Shown here piece by piece: positions 33,426-44,602 of a DNA stretch of 64,000 bases. The DNA is from Coptis chinensis (lineage: Eukaryota; Streptophyta; Magnoliopsida; Ranunculales; Ranunculaceae): NCBI GenBank assembly GCA_015680905.1, contig CM027380.1:34340001-34404000 (forward strand), in the 5' to 3' direction. The notes under the pieces are model-generated. The model was not told the origin of the DNA. It saw only the letters and a program-made list of their open reading frames with translations, and ran no database searches. The position numbers and the translations under genes were made by a program. Within the stretch, counting starts at the first letter, position 1, and each line of letters begins with the position of its first letter.

Positions 33426-35036
33426 GATAAGAGCCCAAAACTATAGTTTTAACCCCTTAACAATAATGCCTTTAGACCAATTATGCGAGTAATAAATAAG
33501 AGTTAATACTGATTACATGATTTTATATATTTCAAGCATTGAAGTCAATTATGTGCAGAAAGGTGTCACTTTGGCGAGATAAAGGAGCAAGGGTTGGTTG
33601 CTAAGAAGTTCTATGATTAAAGGCCAAGATTCAAGGAGAAAAAGCCTTTATAAAGCCCGGTCAAAGCTGAAAAGTCAAAGTCAACGCGGGCAGAAACAGC
33701 ACACAAAAGTCAGCAGAACTTCCAAAGACCATATCTTTGGACTCAGACATCGGAATTGGGCCTACCTTATGTCAAAACGACCGGCTAGGAAAGAGCTTTC
33801 CAATGGTCCAAGTCTTAACCAATCAGAGGAGCAAAAGTGGATGAAAAGTCTGCTGAAGTCAAATCCAGCTGGAAAGAGGTCTGTGGACTGAAGAAATTGG
33901 GCTTTGGGCTCGATTTTTCTGCCCAAAACATGGCTCCTCAACCCATGCATGAAAATGTGGATTTGGTCTCCTCCATTTCAACACATAAGACTTAACTCTT
34001 AAGTAATCCTTAGTTTAGGTAGGAAGTAGTCATTAGAGAGTAGTTTTCTAGATCTAGTTTTACATTCTATAAATTAGTTTTCAATTATTGTTTTTAGATC
34101 TAGTTTTTACTTTGCAATAGATTAGTTAGAACAAGTAAATGATTAATTGATAATCATATTTAGTTTTATAATAAAGTATTAGTTTTTAATTCCAATTTAG
34201 TTTATTGATTAAAGTCTTATTTAGTTTTAGTATTGTTAAATTCATAAATTAGTTGTCTTTATTTCATAACTAGTTAATCATAATCTAGTTTAATTATTAA
34301 ATTCATTAGAATTAATTTCGATCTTAATTGTTAATCATTTCATAGGTATTAGTTTAGTTTTGAATTATTGATTAGAATCTTTATATTAGTAAAGTTAGAA
34401 TCTTTACATTATGTCTTGTTTAAATTCAATTGGAAATGATAGCATAATGATTCTAGGCTAAACCTCCATTAGAGGGGTTGAAGAAGCCTTGATGAAGCTT
34501 GATCTTAGTTAACTTAGAAATTGTCGTGATAATCTATTCAATTCTAGAGAGTAATTAGTTCACCATGAGAATGGGTTTGATTGCTTCACATGCTAGTTAT
34601 TATTTGGTAGAGATTGCCATGAATAATTAGGGATTATAATTACCAATTTGTTATGCGAAAGCATTTCGATTTGGATTGCGACATTTCTTTGTTAGTTGAT
34701 TAAGTTGAGTTAAAGTGGAATCAATCCCCCCTAATTCATTTTCCTAGTATCAAGTTAGCATTTCATTGTTGAAGTATCGTATCTCGTTAGTATAATTTGC
34801 ATCGTAGTATAATTTCTTTTGTAAAACTCTCATTGACTTTGGTAGGATTGATAATCTTAGAAAACGTAAATACTAAAAAACTAGGAGTGGAATGAATCTT
34901 TTACTCCAACTCTATTTCGATAGAATCGAGAGTAGAAAAACTTTGATAAAACCTTAGTAGAAAATAGTTTTAGTTTTACTTATGTTTGTGTTTCATCGTT
35001 TATTCGTGGGTAAAACTATTCATTTTACGTTTTTCA
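33426..35036 (+). repeat. E1 5' LTR
   Basis: It is 1611 bases, TGATAAGAGCCCAAAACT...TTTTTCA, followed by AA and the primer site. The upstream flank is TTCAT. It is the longest LTR of the E family here and serves as reference for the internal deletion in the E2 LTR. Confidence 0.9.
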
Positions 35037-35038
35037 AA

Positions 35039-35056
35039 TGGCGCTGCTGCCATCTT
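35039..35056 (+). other. E1 primer binding site
   Basis: TGGCGCTGCTGCCATCTT, two bases after the LTR end, identical to E2. It differs from E0 at one base in the conserved part (GCT for GCC). Confidence 0.75.
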
Positions 35057-35689
35057 AGTTCCCGTTAGTATTGTTAGTCTTCCAAAGTCCCATAACCCAC
35101 CCACCTTTGTTTGATTCTAACTTAGGTTGTTTGTTTCAGAACTGAATTTTTCCTCGCAGGAATACACAGAACGCGACCCGCGCCCTACTAAGGCAAAACT
35201 CAAGCACCCCCCGCGCCTAAGTGCCTGGAACTTGAGTTTTACTTGAGCGCGACCTGCGCCTTGACAAGGCAAAACTCAGGCGCCCCCTGCGCTGAAGCGC
35301 TGGAACTTGAGTTTTACCTGAGCGTGACCCGCGCCTTGCCAAGGCAAAGTTCAAGCGCCCCCCGCGCTGAAGCGCTTGGAGCTTGAGTTGGCCCTGAGCG
35401 CAACCCGCGCCCCACCTAGTCTGATTTTGAGCGCACCTCGCGCCCTCTACTATGAAATGCCCGATTTCCACAGGTTAGTTCAAACTTCCATTACTACAAG
35501 TTATTCAGTGTTTCTAACTCATTTTACACACTGAGCACGCGTATAGAAGACGTTATTCAAAAGCGAAGCAATGAGGCATTCAGGTACTTCTTTCTTCCAC
35601 ACCTCGCATATCCTGTTAGAGGTTCATACTAGCATATCAGGATTGTTTGGAGTGTTGTCTTGTTTAGTTAAGATTGGTCTTATCCTTGC
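35057..35689 (+). other. E1 5' leader with GAGCGCGACC repeats
   Basis: It contains about five imperfect repeats (35166-35455) built from 'GAGCGCGACCYGCGCC', 'AAGGCAAAACTCAAGCG' and 'CTGAAGCGCTGGAACTTGAG', with a period of about 70 bases. The local CpG density is far above that of the surroundings. No gene. The leader ends at the gag ATG in a TTGCATGAGATTAAGG context common to all E copies. Confidence 0.8.
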
Positions 35690-37319
35690 ATGAGATTAAG
35701 GTCCGGTCAAAGAAAAACGCCTAACGTAATCAACCGGCAACGTCAACAAACACGCCTTTCTAGTATGCCACTCATTACACCTCTAGCTAATATACCACAC
35801 ACTACACTTGAAATAATGGTTGAAGAAAGAGAGTCTCCTCTCTCTGACTTTTACAAAGCCTTGAACGATAGCCCAAAATCTTGCATCGTTCTATCGGGAT
35901 GATGGGGATTTCGAATCCCCAAATATTTAATTTGTTACCCGTTTTTCATGGGTTAGATCATGAAAAACCTTATCAGCACATGCGTAGGATTGACCAAGTC
36001 CTTACTACATTCCACCATCCTACGGTTGGTGCTGAACAAATTAAACTAAGGGTGTTTTCTTTCACTTTAGCCGATAAGGCTGCGTCTTGGTTAACTGCCT
36101 AAGCGCCTAATTTTGTGGACTCGCGGGCCAAACTTGTTCAACTATTTATGGAACATTTTTACCCACCACTGAAGACCGATGAAATTCTTTCCAAGATTCA
36201 TTTCTTTCGACAGAATCCTCATGAATCATTTTCAGAGGCTTGGAATCATTTCACCGATCTTCTTATAGAGTGTCCACACCATAACCTCACGAAAGACACG
36301 CTAATTCGTGCCTTTTTCAAAGGACTTTTACACCACCATAAAGAAGTCCTTAACATAATGAACGGGAGTAGTTTCCTTAGTAAGGGAGCCTCAGAGGCTT
36401 ATAAATTTTTAGAATATCAAACAAAGCAGAATAATAACTAGGGGGTAGTGACGATATTTCCCATTCCGCTAGTTCTTCTACAACAGTTAAGGCCGCCGGT
36501 ATGTTTGAGATGAAACCCGATCCTGAACTTAAAAATTTAATCGAATCTCTCACTAAAAAGGTAGAGGCTATTTATGTTCAATAGAAGCTTATTCCCGTCA
36601 TGAATGTCAACACCAATCCATGTAATTTCTGTTTGAGTTCAGAGCATCCCAACACCTATTGTCCTCTCACCTATGAACAACAACAATCAAAACAAGATAA
36701 TGTTTGTTCCATTAATAGCGAACCTAACGCAACTTGGCGACAAAACCCCAACTTCGGTTGGCGAAATAATCAACAACCTCCAAGGTTGTTTAACCCAAAT
36801 GTTAGGCCAGCAAACAATTACAACCAAGCTCAACCGAGGCAAGGACAAGGACAAGAAAATTATAATAATTATAACAATAATAATTATAATGCTAACAGAG
36901 GAATCGTGCCAGTAAATAATAATTATCAAAATCCACCCATTAATAATCAACATGACATAGTTCCTGCCACACAACCTATAGCTAACACTCCTCCACAACC
37001 GGATCGTTTCAACCCCTTTATGCAAACCCAACAACAGATTTTACAAGCTATCCAACTTTCCTTACAGCAGTTAGCACAAGAGAAAGTACAACCTAAAGGT
37101 GTGTTTCCAGGTCAAGCGATACCAAATTCTAAAATAACAAACACAGCCTTTGAGGTAAACAGTAATACTAGTACGGAAAATGCGAACGTAGGTGAGCTAA
37201 ATTCCATCACCACTCTCCGTTCTGGCAGAGTGGTTGATAACAACGTAACTATGCCTATAGTTACCCCAACTGTGGTCCCTACAGCAGATATTGTACTAGA
37301 TACCGACGTAGAAACTTAA
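35690..37319 (+). pseudogene. E1 Gag
   Basis: From the ATG at 35690 (MRLRSGQRK) to 'ESPLSDFYKALNDSPKSCIV', then a frameshift near 35900. The capsid part follows in 35930-36441 ('LPVFHGLDHEKPYQHMRRID', 'WAKLVQLF'-like 'RAKLVQLFMEHFYPPLKTDE') with a TAA at 36100-36102. The nucleocapsid frame 36600-37319 has the CCHC knuckle CNFCLSSEHPNTYC and an Asn/Gln-rich stretch. A TAA at 37317-37319 stands where E2 reads Glu. The lesions make the copy inactive, but the capsid and knuckle are largely intact. Confidence 0.85.
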
Positions 37320-38193
37320 GATCCTACCCCTGTAGAGGTACCAGTTAAACCACAACCTAAAAAACAGAAAGCCAAGGTTAGACATCCAGTTAACCCATAC
37401 ACTAAATATAGAGAGAAACCACCGTTTCTCCAGAGATTAGCTATGTTGAACAAGGATACAAATTACGATGAGATTAGAGAAGTTTTCAAAAATCTAACAA
37501 TAAACCTTCTTTTTCTTGAAGCAATTAAAAAGTTACCTCACCACGCTAAGTTTCTTAAAGAGTTGTGCACTACTAGGCGTAAGACAAAGATTCCTAAAAA
37601 TGCCTTTTTAACTGAACAGTTTCCAACTTTAACGGAACACAATGGAATCATTAAGTACAAGGACCCTGGTCATCCTACTGTACAATGCACCTTAGGGGAT
37701 ACTAACACGACCACTGCTTTATTAGACCTGGGGGCGAGTGTTAACTTACTCTCTTATTATTTATATAAACAAATAGGTCTATAGGAAATCCAACCTACAA
37801 CAATGACATTGCAATTAGCTGATAGGTCTATAAAGTATCCTAAGGGTATATTGGAAAACGTGTTGGTTAAGCTTCAGGATTTCTACTATCCTGCGAATTT
37901 TGTTATCCTTGATACAGAAGTCGCTAACGACTCTATTCCGATCATTTTAGGGCACCCTTTCTTGGCAACTGCCGCGATGGTTCGATGTCCTTGTCCTTTG
38001 GCCATCTTTCTGTTGAGGTCAATGTTTTTAAAACGATCAAACAGTTTCCTGATATGAATATCGATGGAGAGGTCAGCATGATCGAGGGCTTAGCTCATGA
38101 TTATTTCAAAACCACGTTTCCGGATTTCCAGATGCACAAATTCCTTTCCTTTGGAAGTTCCAACTTCGACAAGGACTCCTGGGACATAGATTA
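37320..38193 (+). pseudogene. E1 protease
   Basis: The frame 37443-37784 contains 'NYDEIREVFKNLTINLLFLE' and the active site 'ALLDLGASVNLLSYYLYKQI'. It breaks at a TAG (37782-37784) and continues at 37803 with '[20 protein letters not shown]' and '[13 protein letters not shown]' (flap and C-terminal part). The frame then shifts near 37975 and ends around 38190. Same family as the E0, E2 and M proteases. Confidence 0.85.
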
Positions 38194-38950
38194 AATTGAG
38201 GAAGATTTCTTTCAACTCTTTTGCAACTTTTCCTTGCCACCTCGCGAGTCTCACCCTGCCAACATCCATTTATCCCTTGACGCTATGACGGAAGATTAAT
38301 TTTTCACCTTCTATCCCAATGATTCTTTTGACCCACCTATTGAGGAATGTCTGACATATCTCAAGGCTTCTAATGATCTAGACCTGAGAGCTCTAGCTGA
38401 CACTCATTCATCTTCCATCATCAATTTTCCCCACCTTTCACCTTTTCAAAGGAACCTGGAGTTTGCGCTTTTACCCTCTTGCTTCTTCTGTGCTTAAGGA
38501 TTTTCTAAATCCTCTTAATATAGAAATAATTCCCAAGGGAAAGGCACTTGACACCTTCATTTTCAGAATTGAGACAGTTTCCACCTACACCATGAATGAG
38601 TTTTGTGCTAAACCCACATTCTCATTTCTTCTATTCCTTACGTCTAAAATTCATCTATATCCATCATATCTTCCACAAACATCCATTTTCTCATGATCAT
38701 TCACTTGGACACCCTCTCGTTCAAAGATGAAAAAGAAGGTGCATGCGCGGTTACGTTCTAGACCTATCAGACTTCGCTTCCATTTCACTAAGTTGCGTCG
38801 TAGAAAATCTTGGTGTTTGATTCTGTGTGGGGGTGAATTTCATGTTATTTATTTATGGAAAGACCCACAACTCTTTAGGTTATTGATTTATGGAAAACTG
38901 CAGGGTATATATATATATATCCAGTTATTTGTTAAAGTCTCGAGTATCTG
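38194..38950 (+). pseudogene. Unrecognised, formerly coding segment replacing pol in E1
   Basis: It stands exactly where E2 has about 3 kb of RT-RNase H-integrase. The frame from 38197 reads 'EEDFFQLFCNFSLPPRESHP', 'PIEECLTYLKASNDLDLRAL' and 'HSSSIINFPHLSPFQRN'. After a one-base shift at about 38460 it continues 'SSVLKDFLNPLNIEIIPKGK' (38463-38696). Then comes a strongly basic frame at 38727 ('MKKKVHARLRSRPIRLRFHF', 'LRRRKSWCLILCGGEF'). Together there are roughly 240 codons with few stops. I do not recognise a family. It is not RT, RNase H or integrase. Confidence 0.5.
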
Positions 38951-39139
38951 ACTATAAACGGCTCATTTTGTTGTTTGGTGTACTTCCTTACAATTCCATA
39001 CATTGGTAAGTGCACCATTCAAATAACTGGGCCCTCCCTATGGAGTGTGTGGCTGTAAGTACCGGATACTAAGTCCACGGTTAATATAATTCACGGATTC
39101 CATTCATGCATGTTTTCTCGGTTTTTTAGTCATGTTTCT
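38951..39139 (+). other. E1 post-pol block, left of M insertion
   Basis: It contains the conserved stretch from 'GTGTACTTCC' (38979) through 'TTGGTAAGTGCACCA', 'CCCTCCCTATGGAGTGTGTG' and 'CTAAGTCCACGGTTAA', as in E2 58258-58375 and E0 (minus) about 3160-3050. M is inserted after GTCATGTTTCT (39139). Confidence 0.8.
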
Positions 39140-40809
39140 TGACAAGCTTCTTTTGTGTGTGAGATGTGGTATATAGATTATGTAGATAGATGATGGTCGT
39201 TGAACAAAAAGAAGCGTATCAAAACCTAATTATCCCTCAATAAGTAAAGGATGAGTAGGGTATCATTCCACTTTTAAGTGTATGTTTATATGAAGGATAG
39301 GACTGGAAAAGGGGTTTGAGGGATTAAAAACTATAATTTTAGAGATTTTAGATTCTAATGCTAAACTAAACTAAACTAACTAAACTTATACTAAAGCTAA
39401 GAATTGGAAATAGGGAGAGAATATGAGAGAGATAGATTCAAGAGATTCAAATCCACCAATGCTTTTGATTCAATGACTTTTTGCTTCATGTTGTTCTCCA
39501 AGTAGACTACAATCGGGCAATCGAGCGAGTGCCGATGCCTTTTTGGGTGAAACATCGTTAAACAATTAACTCTACTTAAGGTTGTTCCTATGTTCTTGTT
39601 ACTAGTATCTTCTTTCCTTTTATGTGAGCTTGGGCAGCTATTCAATGAATCACCATCTAAGGCAAACACAAGGAATATTTTCCTTACTCTAAAACACTAC
39701 ACAATTAGAAGAAAAGTAGAGAATAATAGTATAATATTCAATTATAATAAATAAAACTCTATTCTAGTATTATATCCAATTGCAATAAATAAAAGCATGT
39801 TACTAGCAAATATTCAATTGCAATAAATAAAACCCTAAACTAGCATGATATTCAATTGTAATAAATAAAAACCTTAATCTATACTTCCATCCCCTGGTGT
39901 GGGCAATGGAACTAATAACTAAAAACATAAAGAACTAACCTGATTGAAGAACATCATGAACCAGAAGAATCATTAAACCTTAAACACTGGCTCTCCTCCC
40001 TTGAAGGAGAAGATTAGCCTTCCATATAGAAGGAAGAACACGAAGAACGAGAAGAAGAAGAGTCGAAGAACATAAGACTAGAAAGACTAATTTATTAAGA
40101 CTCAGCTAGTTAAAACCGATCTTTTATTATTAATCTCTCTCTGCCTCAAGTTCTGGAGACAAGAATATAAGTGAATTGGCCTATTACATGAGGCACTTAG
40201 GTCCTCTATTTATAGGGGTTACAATGAGCTCTAGAAGCATTCCAAACCGTCATTTGTTTCCTAATACAAATAGACTTCTTTCAGAGTCCAACTTCATCTC
40301 CAAAACTAAGAAGGAATTGGCTACAGTGTCGATTTATGCGTCTGGACGCACTAATTATGCGTCCCAGACTTAATCAATGCATCACGGATGCTTTCGATCT
40401 ATCGTCCCCAGCGCGTAGATTGCGCGTCCCGACGACGACGATAGTCGCGTCTCAAACGTGAGACTCTATTTTTCCACCTTTGGTCTATTTTTCTTTCCTT
40501 TTTTGCGGGTTTTGGTCCAAGCAACGAATCCTTTGGTCTTGGGCTTCCAAATAGGCTTTAAAATAGGTCCAAGTCGCATCTTTAGTAGCTTCAATTCCTT
40601 AGCTTTTTCCATGATTGTCCACGGGCTTCCCATGTGATCCTTAATGCTCCGAATTGCTCCATTTAATCCCTTTTTCTCTAATATTCCACAAAACTCACTT
40701 TTTCTCCTGTAGAATCATAAAACATAACTTACAAACACTATTAGTCCACTAAGATGGCTAAACAAGAGGCATAATCGAGGGTTAAATAGCACTTTTTGAG
40801 CACTTACCA
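39140..40809 (-). repeat. M 3' LTR
   Basis: It is 1670 bases, nearly identical to 46538-48211 except for a CpG-rich stretch at about 40335-40450. The inner end reads TTACCA instead of TTATCA (sense TGGTAAG), one transition in the LTR terminus. Confidence 0.93.
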
Positions 40810-42806
40810 CAACTCCCAACTAGCCTTTTGCTAGTCTCTTAGCAAATAAGATAAAAAAAAATAGATAAGTGATCAAAATCACATCCTAATAACAAAAATA
40901 AAATCCTAACTCATTTTCGCAGGCATCGCGATTGCATTTACCATATGCAACAAGGCTTTAAACCTTTAAATTCCCCAAAAAGGACGAGTTATAGTCTCGT
41001 GAGGGTTTTCTGGTGATATACCCACAAAATCAATCAATAGAATGTTCAAGAATGATAGTATTTTTTTTTTAGAGAGAAATTCCTTACCCTCTTAGTGCTT
41101 ACTCCAATAGACAGTCTCCATTACAAACTACATTGCTGTAAAGACTCATAGATTATGATGGGACATAGTAAAAATTGACAAAATTCTCAATCAAGGCTTA
41201 TGTGTGTACTTAGTCAATCTCCTATACTCTCCTATCCAAGAAACGGAATCCCTAGTTTACCATAGGTAGATAATCTCAACTTTCAATCCTCACCGGTCAT
41301 ACTCTCAGAAAAGAATCTCTCAGAAGATGGTCTACTATTTTACCTCATGTATGTGGGTAAAAGAATAATGCATCTGAACATCCCACATACTACCTTGAAA
41401 AAGCGGACTTGAATAAAAGTAGTCTCATGGAAAGAATGTCAATCACATATGAAGTGTCGGGTCCTTCACTTTAGCATCCTCTCACCTATTCTAGACTTTG
41501 TACCATCTTGTAGTGATAAGTCATGGGTTGTAACTTGGTTTGGGTATTGGTTTATGAAGGAAAGGTAAAAAGGATTCTAAGGTTGTTTCGAAAAACACTA
41601 AGGGTTTTTTCTTTTCTTTGGAAGATTTCTTCAAATTACGTATTGCGAGAGAAAATTCTTCCTTTCTCTTAGCTTTTCCATCCATTCAATTTTTTTTTTT
41701 TTTTTTTTTTTTTAAAGCTCGGTGGTATATCCTTGATTAGTACTGGATATGCTTGTTTTCCACTAGCTTCTTTCACTTTGAACAGAATGATGGTCTTCAT
41801 TGTATCTCTCTGATATTTCCTTGTAATCTTCCTTTTGTGGTCTTTGTTCCTCCTTGTGCCCCCCTCATATTCTCAGAAACATATGGGTATGGCTGATAAA
41901 GATTTTGGCTATACTCTTTGTCTGGAGTTGGGTAAAGGATAAAGGGTTTTGGAAGAAAATGGCTTATTGTAGGGCTCAAAAGGGTTTAATATGATGGTCC
42001 TACTAGGTGGGATAAAGGCTGAATGGGTTCACTACTTGACTTATCAGTATGATACTCTATTTCGAATAGACTACAAGACCTAATGGCTATCTCCCCAGTT
42101 GATGTCACTTCATGATTAACCAAATCAACAAATAATGAGACTATATTACAACGACATAAAGAACTGAAAGATGTTGAGTAACTAAGACTCGGATTTTTAG
42201 TAAGAACTCTCCAAAGAATGGGTATAAAGCTCAAGTCTCATGGGCTAAGTCTAAAAATTCTACTTCCAGTTTACTAGTGGTTTAAATCTCTCTTCTAGCA
42301 AAAGTATACAAAACTGATCAAGTATTATGTTGGTGCCTTGATAAAGAATTCTATCAACAAGAACTATGTCCGAGCATAATAAATAGTCTAAGCGGTAATG
42401 AAATCAATAATATCAACTATCTATCAAACTCAACACTAAGCAGTATAGAATATATATCCCAGACTCATCATTAAAATTCATTTTTCTCATGCTACTGATA
42501 TAGAAACAAAAATATTTTTGTTTTTGAAAACTAATTTTCGAAATTCATTTCTCAAGTATTTCTCAAGTACACCATCCCCCTACTTATGCATGCATTGACC
42601 TCAATGTATAAAGAAGTAAATGAAATGGATGAGAAAAAGGTAGGATATTACCATTGATACCGAATATCAGAATTAGTTCAAGAAACAAATTTTTAGGTCT
42701 TTTTACGTCAGATCCCCAAGACGTAATGTGAGACTTTTAAAGTCAGATTCTCGAGACTTTTGAGTCCTTTATAGTCAGATCATCAAGACTAGTATATCAT
42801 GCATTA
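40810..42806 (-). other. M 3' UTR with polypurine tract and structured block
   Basis: In sense, GTTGGGAGTTG abuts the LTR (40820-40810) as a polypurine tract. The three-hairpin block lies at 41000-40932. A 24-base T run (41690-41713) is poly-A in sense. At 42695-42790 a motif of the type GTCTTGGGGATCTGAC is present three times. Short frames at 41797-41979 and 41986-42234 have no recognisable features. Confidence 0.6.
40932..41000 (-). ncRNA. Three-hairpin block, M copy
   Basis: Stems: TTGCAT 40932-40937 with ATGCAA 40945-40950, CCTTT 40963-40967 with AAAGG 40979-40983, ACGAG 40984-40988 with CTCGT 40996-41000. The middle stem differs in sequence from F and E2 but is still complementary. Spacing between stems is the same as in F. 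Confidence 0.55.
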
Positions 42807-43550
42807 TCAATTCGGAGTGAGGAGATCAGATTTTCTTACCCAAATCTGACGAATGTTTGGAGGATGAGGAGGTCTCACCTTGTGGGTTGTCAAAAATACT
42901 CCTTGATATGTCGGAAAGATTGATGGTGAAGTTGCTTCTCTACCTTGAACTATTTCAGGTCTGATAATTTTGTGATAGGCCTTGTGGTTCCTCTGTGTAG
43001 AAGATTGACGAAAATCTTTCTTTCTAACAGGACAATAATATCTGATGTGCCCTTTACCACCACAGTACTGATAATAGATATCTGGCTGACTACGCTCAAG
43101 GTGGTTGGTAGACTGTTTCACATACTTCTCTCGTTCAGACAATGATGGTGTAGAAGAGGCCTCAACAGTGCAATGTTTCTTATCAATATGGTCCACTTTC
43201 TACTTTAGAAGACTCATTTCAGTTTCTAGACTCTGTTGTTTTTCCAAAACTTTTTTAAGCTGATTCTCTAGTAACTGATTTTTCTGGGCAGAAGTATGTT
43301 GTTCATCCTGAAATGTAGAGTTCATCTTCTCAAGGTATGATACTCTCTCTATCAATTTTCCATTATGCTCACTTAAATCCTGAATTTTCTGCAGAGATTC
43401 TAAGAACATAGCTAGCAACGCCTCTGTGGTGTGGTTCTCAGGTTCATCAAAGTTTTTTGTAGATTGAGCACTTTCAATTGTATCTTCGAATGGGACGAAT
43501 TCTTGTATCATGCTATCAAGGAAGTACACCTCTCCACTTCCCGACTTCAT
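42807..43550 (-). pseudogene. M ORF with coiled coil and copia-like zinc knuckle
   Basis: From ATG 43550 the frame runs to 42807 with a single TAG (43202-43200). Residues about 50-115 are a heptad-rich coiled coil ('LSEHNGKLIERVSYLEKMNS', 'LENQLKKVLEKQQSLETEMS'). A CCHC knuckle YCGGKGHIRYYC follows near 43065, then 'IRQIWVRKSDL' at the end. The last motif and knuckle style are what I know from the end of Gag in plant copia elements of the SIRE/Maximus group. It lies directly behind the gypsy protease stop, in another frame. I infer capture of a copia gag fragment; no copia protease or integrase follows. Confidence 0.5.
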
Positions 43551-43558
43551 CACAATCC

Positions 43559-44578
43559 TTATGCACGGCGGTGAAAGATATTTATGTCCATGGACATCTT
43601 ACCAAAGTTGATCTTCATTTCACCGTTGTGACAATTTATCAAAGCTTTTACGGTAGCGAGGAAAGGTCGGCCTAGAATAATTGGAATTTTATCAAAGGCT
43701 TCCTGGGTGTCTATCACAATGAAATCCACTGGATAGTATAAATCGGCTACTTGAACAAGAACATCCTCAACTATGCCTCTAGGAATCTTGGTAGAACAGT
43801 CAGCTAACTTCAATTTGACTTTTGTAGGCTTTAGGTTCTCCAGGCCCAACGCTTGGTACACATGATATGACAAGAGATTAACACTAGCACCAAGGTCTAA
43901 GAGAGCATTACCCGTGAATTTTTCTCCTATCTTGCATGATATTGTAGGACTTCCTAGATCTTTGAGCATGACTGGAGCTTGCTGATGGATAATAGATGTT
44001 GTTTGTCCAGCTAGAAACACTCGCTTTGGAACATGAGTACTTCTCTTTATGTTGCATGCATCCTTCAAGAATTTGGCATATGATGGCAACTGCTTGATTG
44101 TTTTGAGAAAGGGGATATTGATGTTATCTTTCTCAAATGCCTCCTTCATCTCTAAAAATTGCTTGTCCTTTTTGCTTTGAGCAAAAAACATAGGAAAAGG
44201 TGCCTTTGGTACAAACACATCAGCATGTGTTTGCTCTTCTTTCTCTTTGGCATTCTTGCATATCTTATCTTGGTCATCTTGACAAATGGGAGTGCAAAGG
44301 ATTTCCCCCACTTCCTTTTGAACTTCATTTGAAATCTTGACCGATTGCTCTGTAGCAATGTCATCATGAGAAGGTAAGTCAACCTTGTTGTCTATCTTCA
44401 ATCGATCGAGAGTAGTGGCGGTGACATGATCATGGAGTTGATCAGTACTAGAAGTTGTCCTAATGTGGCATACATCTTCACTCTTCAATATTGGTTCCAA
44501 TAAGCTAGGTTGAGTAGCTTGTGTCTTTACAGACAAAGCAGTGGTGATTTGGTCGACCTTAGCCTCTAGTGACTCCAT
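43559..44578 (-). CDS. M protease with N-terminal spacer (open frame)
   Basis: An uninterrupted frame of 339 codons. Residues 1-130 are a polar spacer. The run-up 'DVFVPKAPFPMFFAQSKKDK' and 'EMKEAFEKDNINIPFLKTIK' follow, and then the active site 'GNALLDLGASVNLLSYHVYQ' (about residues 225-245), 'LKLADCSTKIPRGIVEDVLV' and 'KIPIILGRPFLATVKALINC'. This is an Athila-type retropepsin that would cut Gag. The frame is open while its gag neighbours are broken. It ends in a stop with no RT following, which supports a pol-less design and not a simple point loss. Confidence 0.8.
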   Translation of the reverse strand: MESLEAKVDQITTALSVKTQATQPSLLEPILKSEDVCHIRTTSSTDQLHDHVTATTLDRLKIDNKVDLPSHDDIATEQSVKISNEVQKEVGEILCTPICQDDQDKICKNAKEKEEQTHADVFVPKAPFPMFFAQSKKDKQFLEMKEAFEKDNINIPFLKTIKQLPSYAKFLKDACNIKRSTHVPKRVFLAGQTTSIIHQQAPVMLKDLGSPTISCKIGEKFTGNALLDLGASVNLLSYHVYQALGLENLKPTKVKLKLADCSTKIPRGIVEDVLVQVADLYYPVDFIVIDTQEAFDKIPIILGRPFLATVKALINCHNGEMKINFGKMSMDINIFHRRA

Positions 44579-44602
44579 TCTAGAACATTGACTTGCCTGA
44601 AA

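Noticed and set aside
35166-35455. CpG-rich repeats considered as a satellite or a CRISPR-like array
   Set aside because: Unit length and spacing vary and there are no unique spacers of constant size; it is part of the retrotransposon leader.
36687-37034. Ile-rich frames opposite to the Asn-rich Gag tail (also 7387-7839 and 53611-54027)
   Set aside because: They are the antisense shadow of AAT/AAC repeats, which read as Ile/Val on the other strand.
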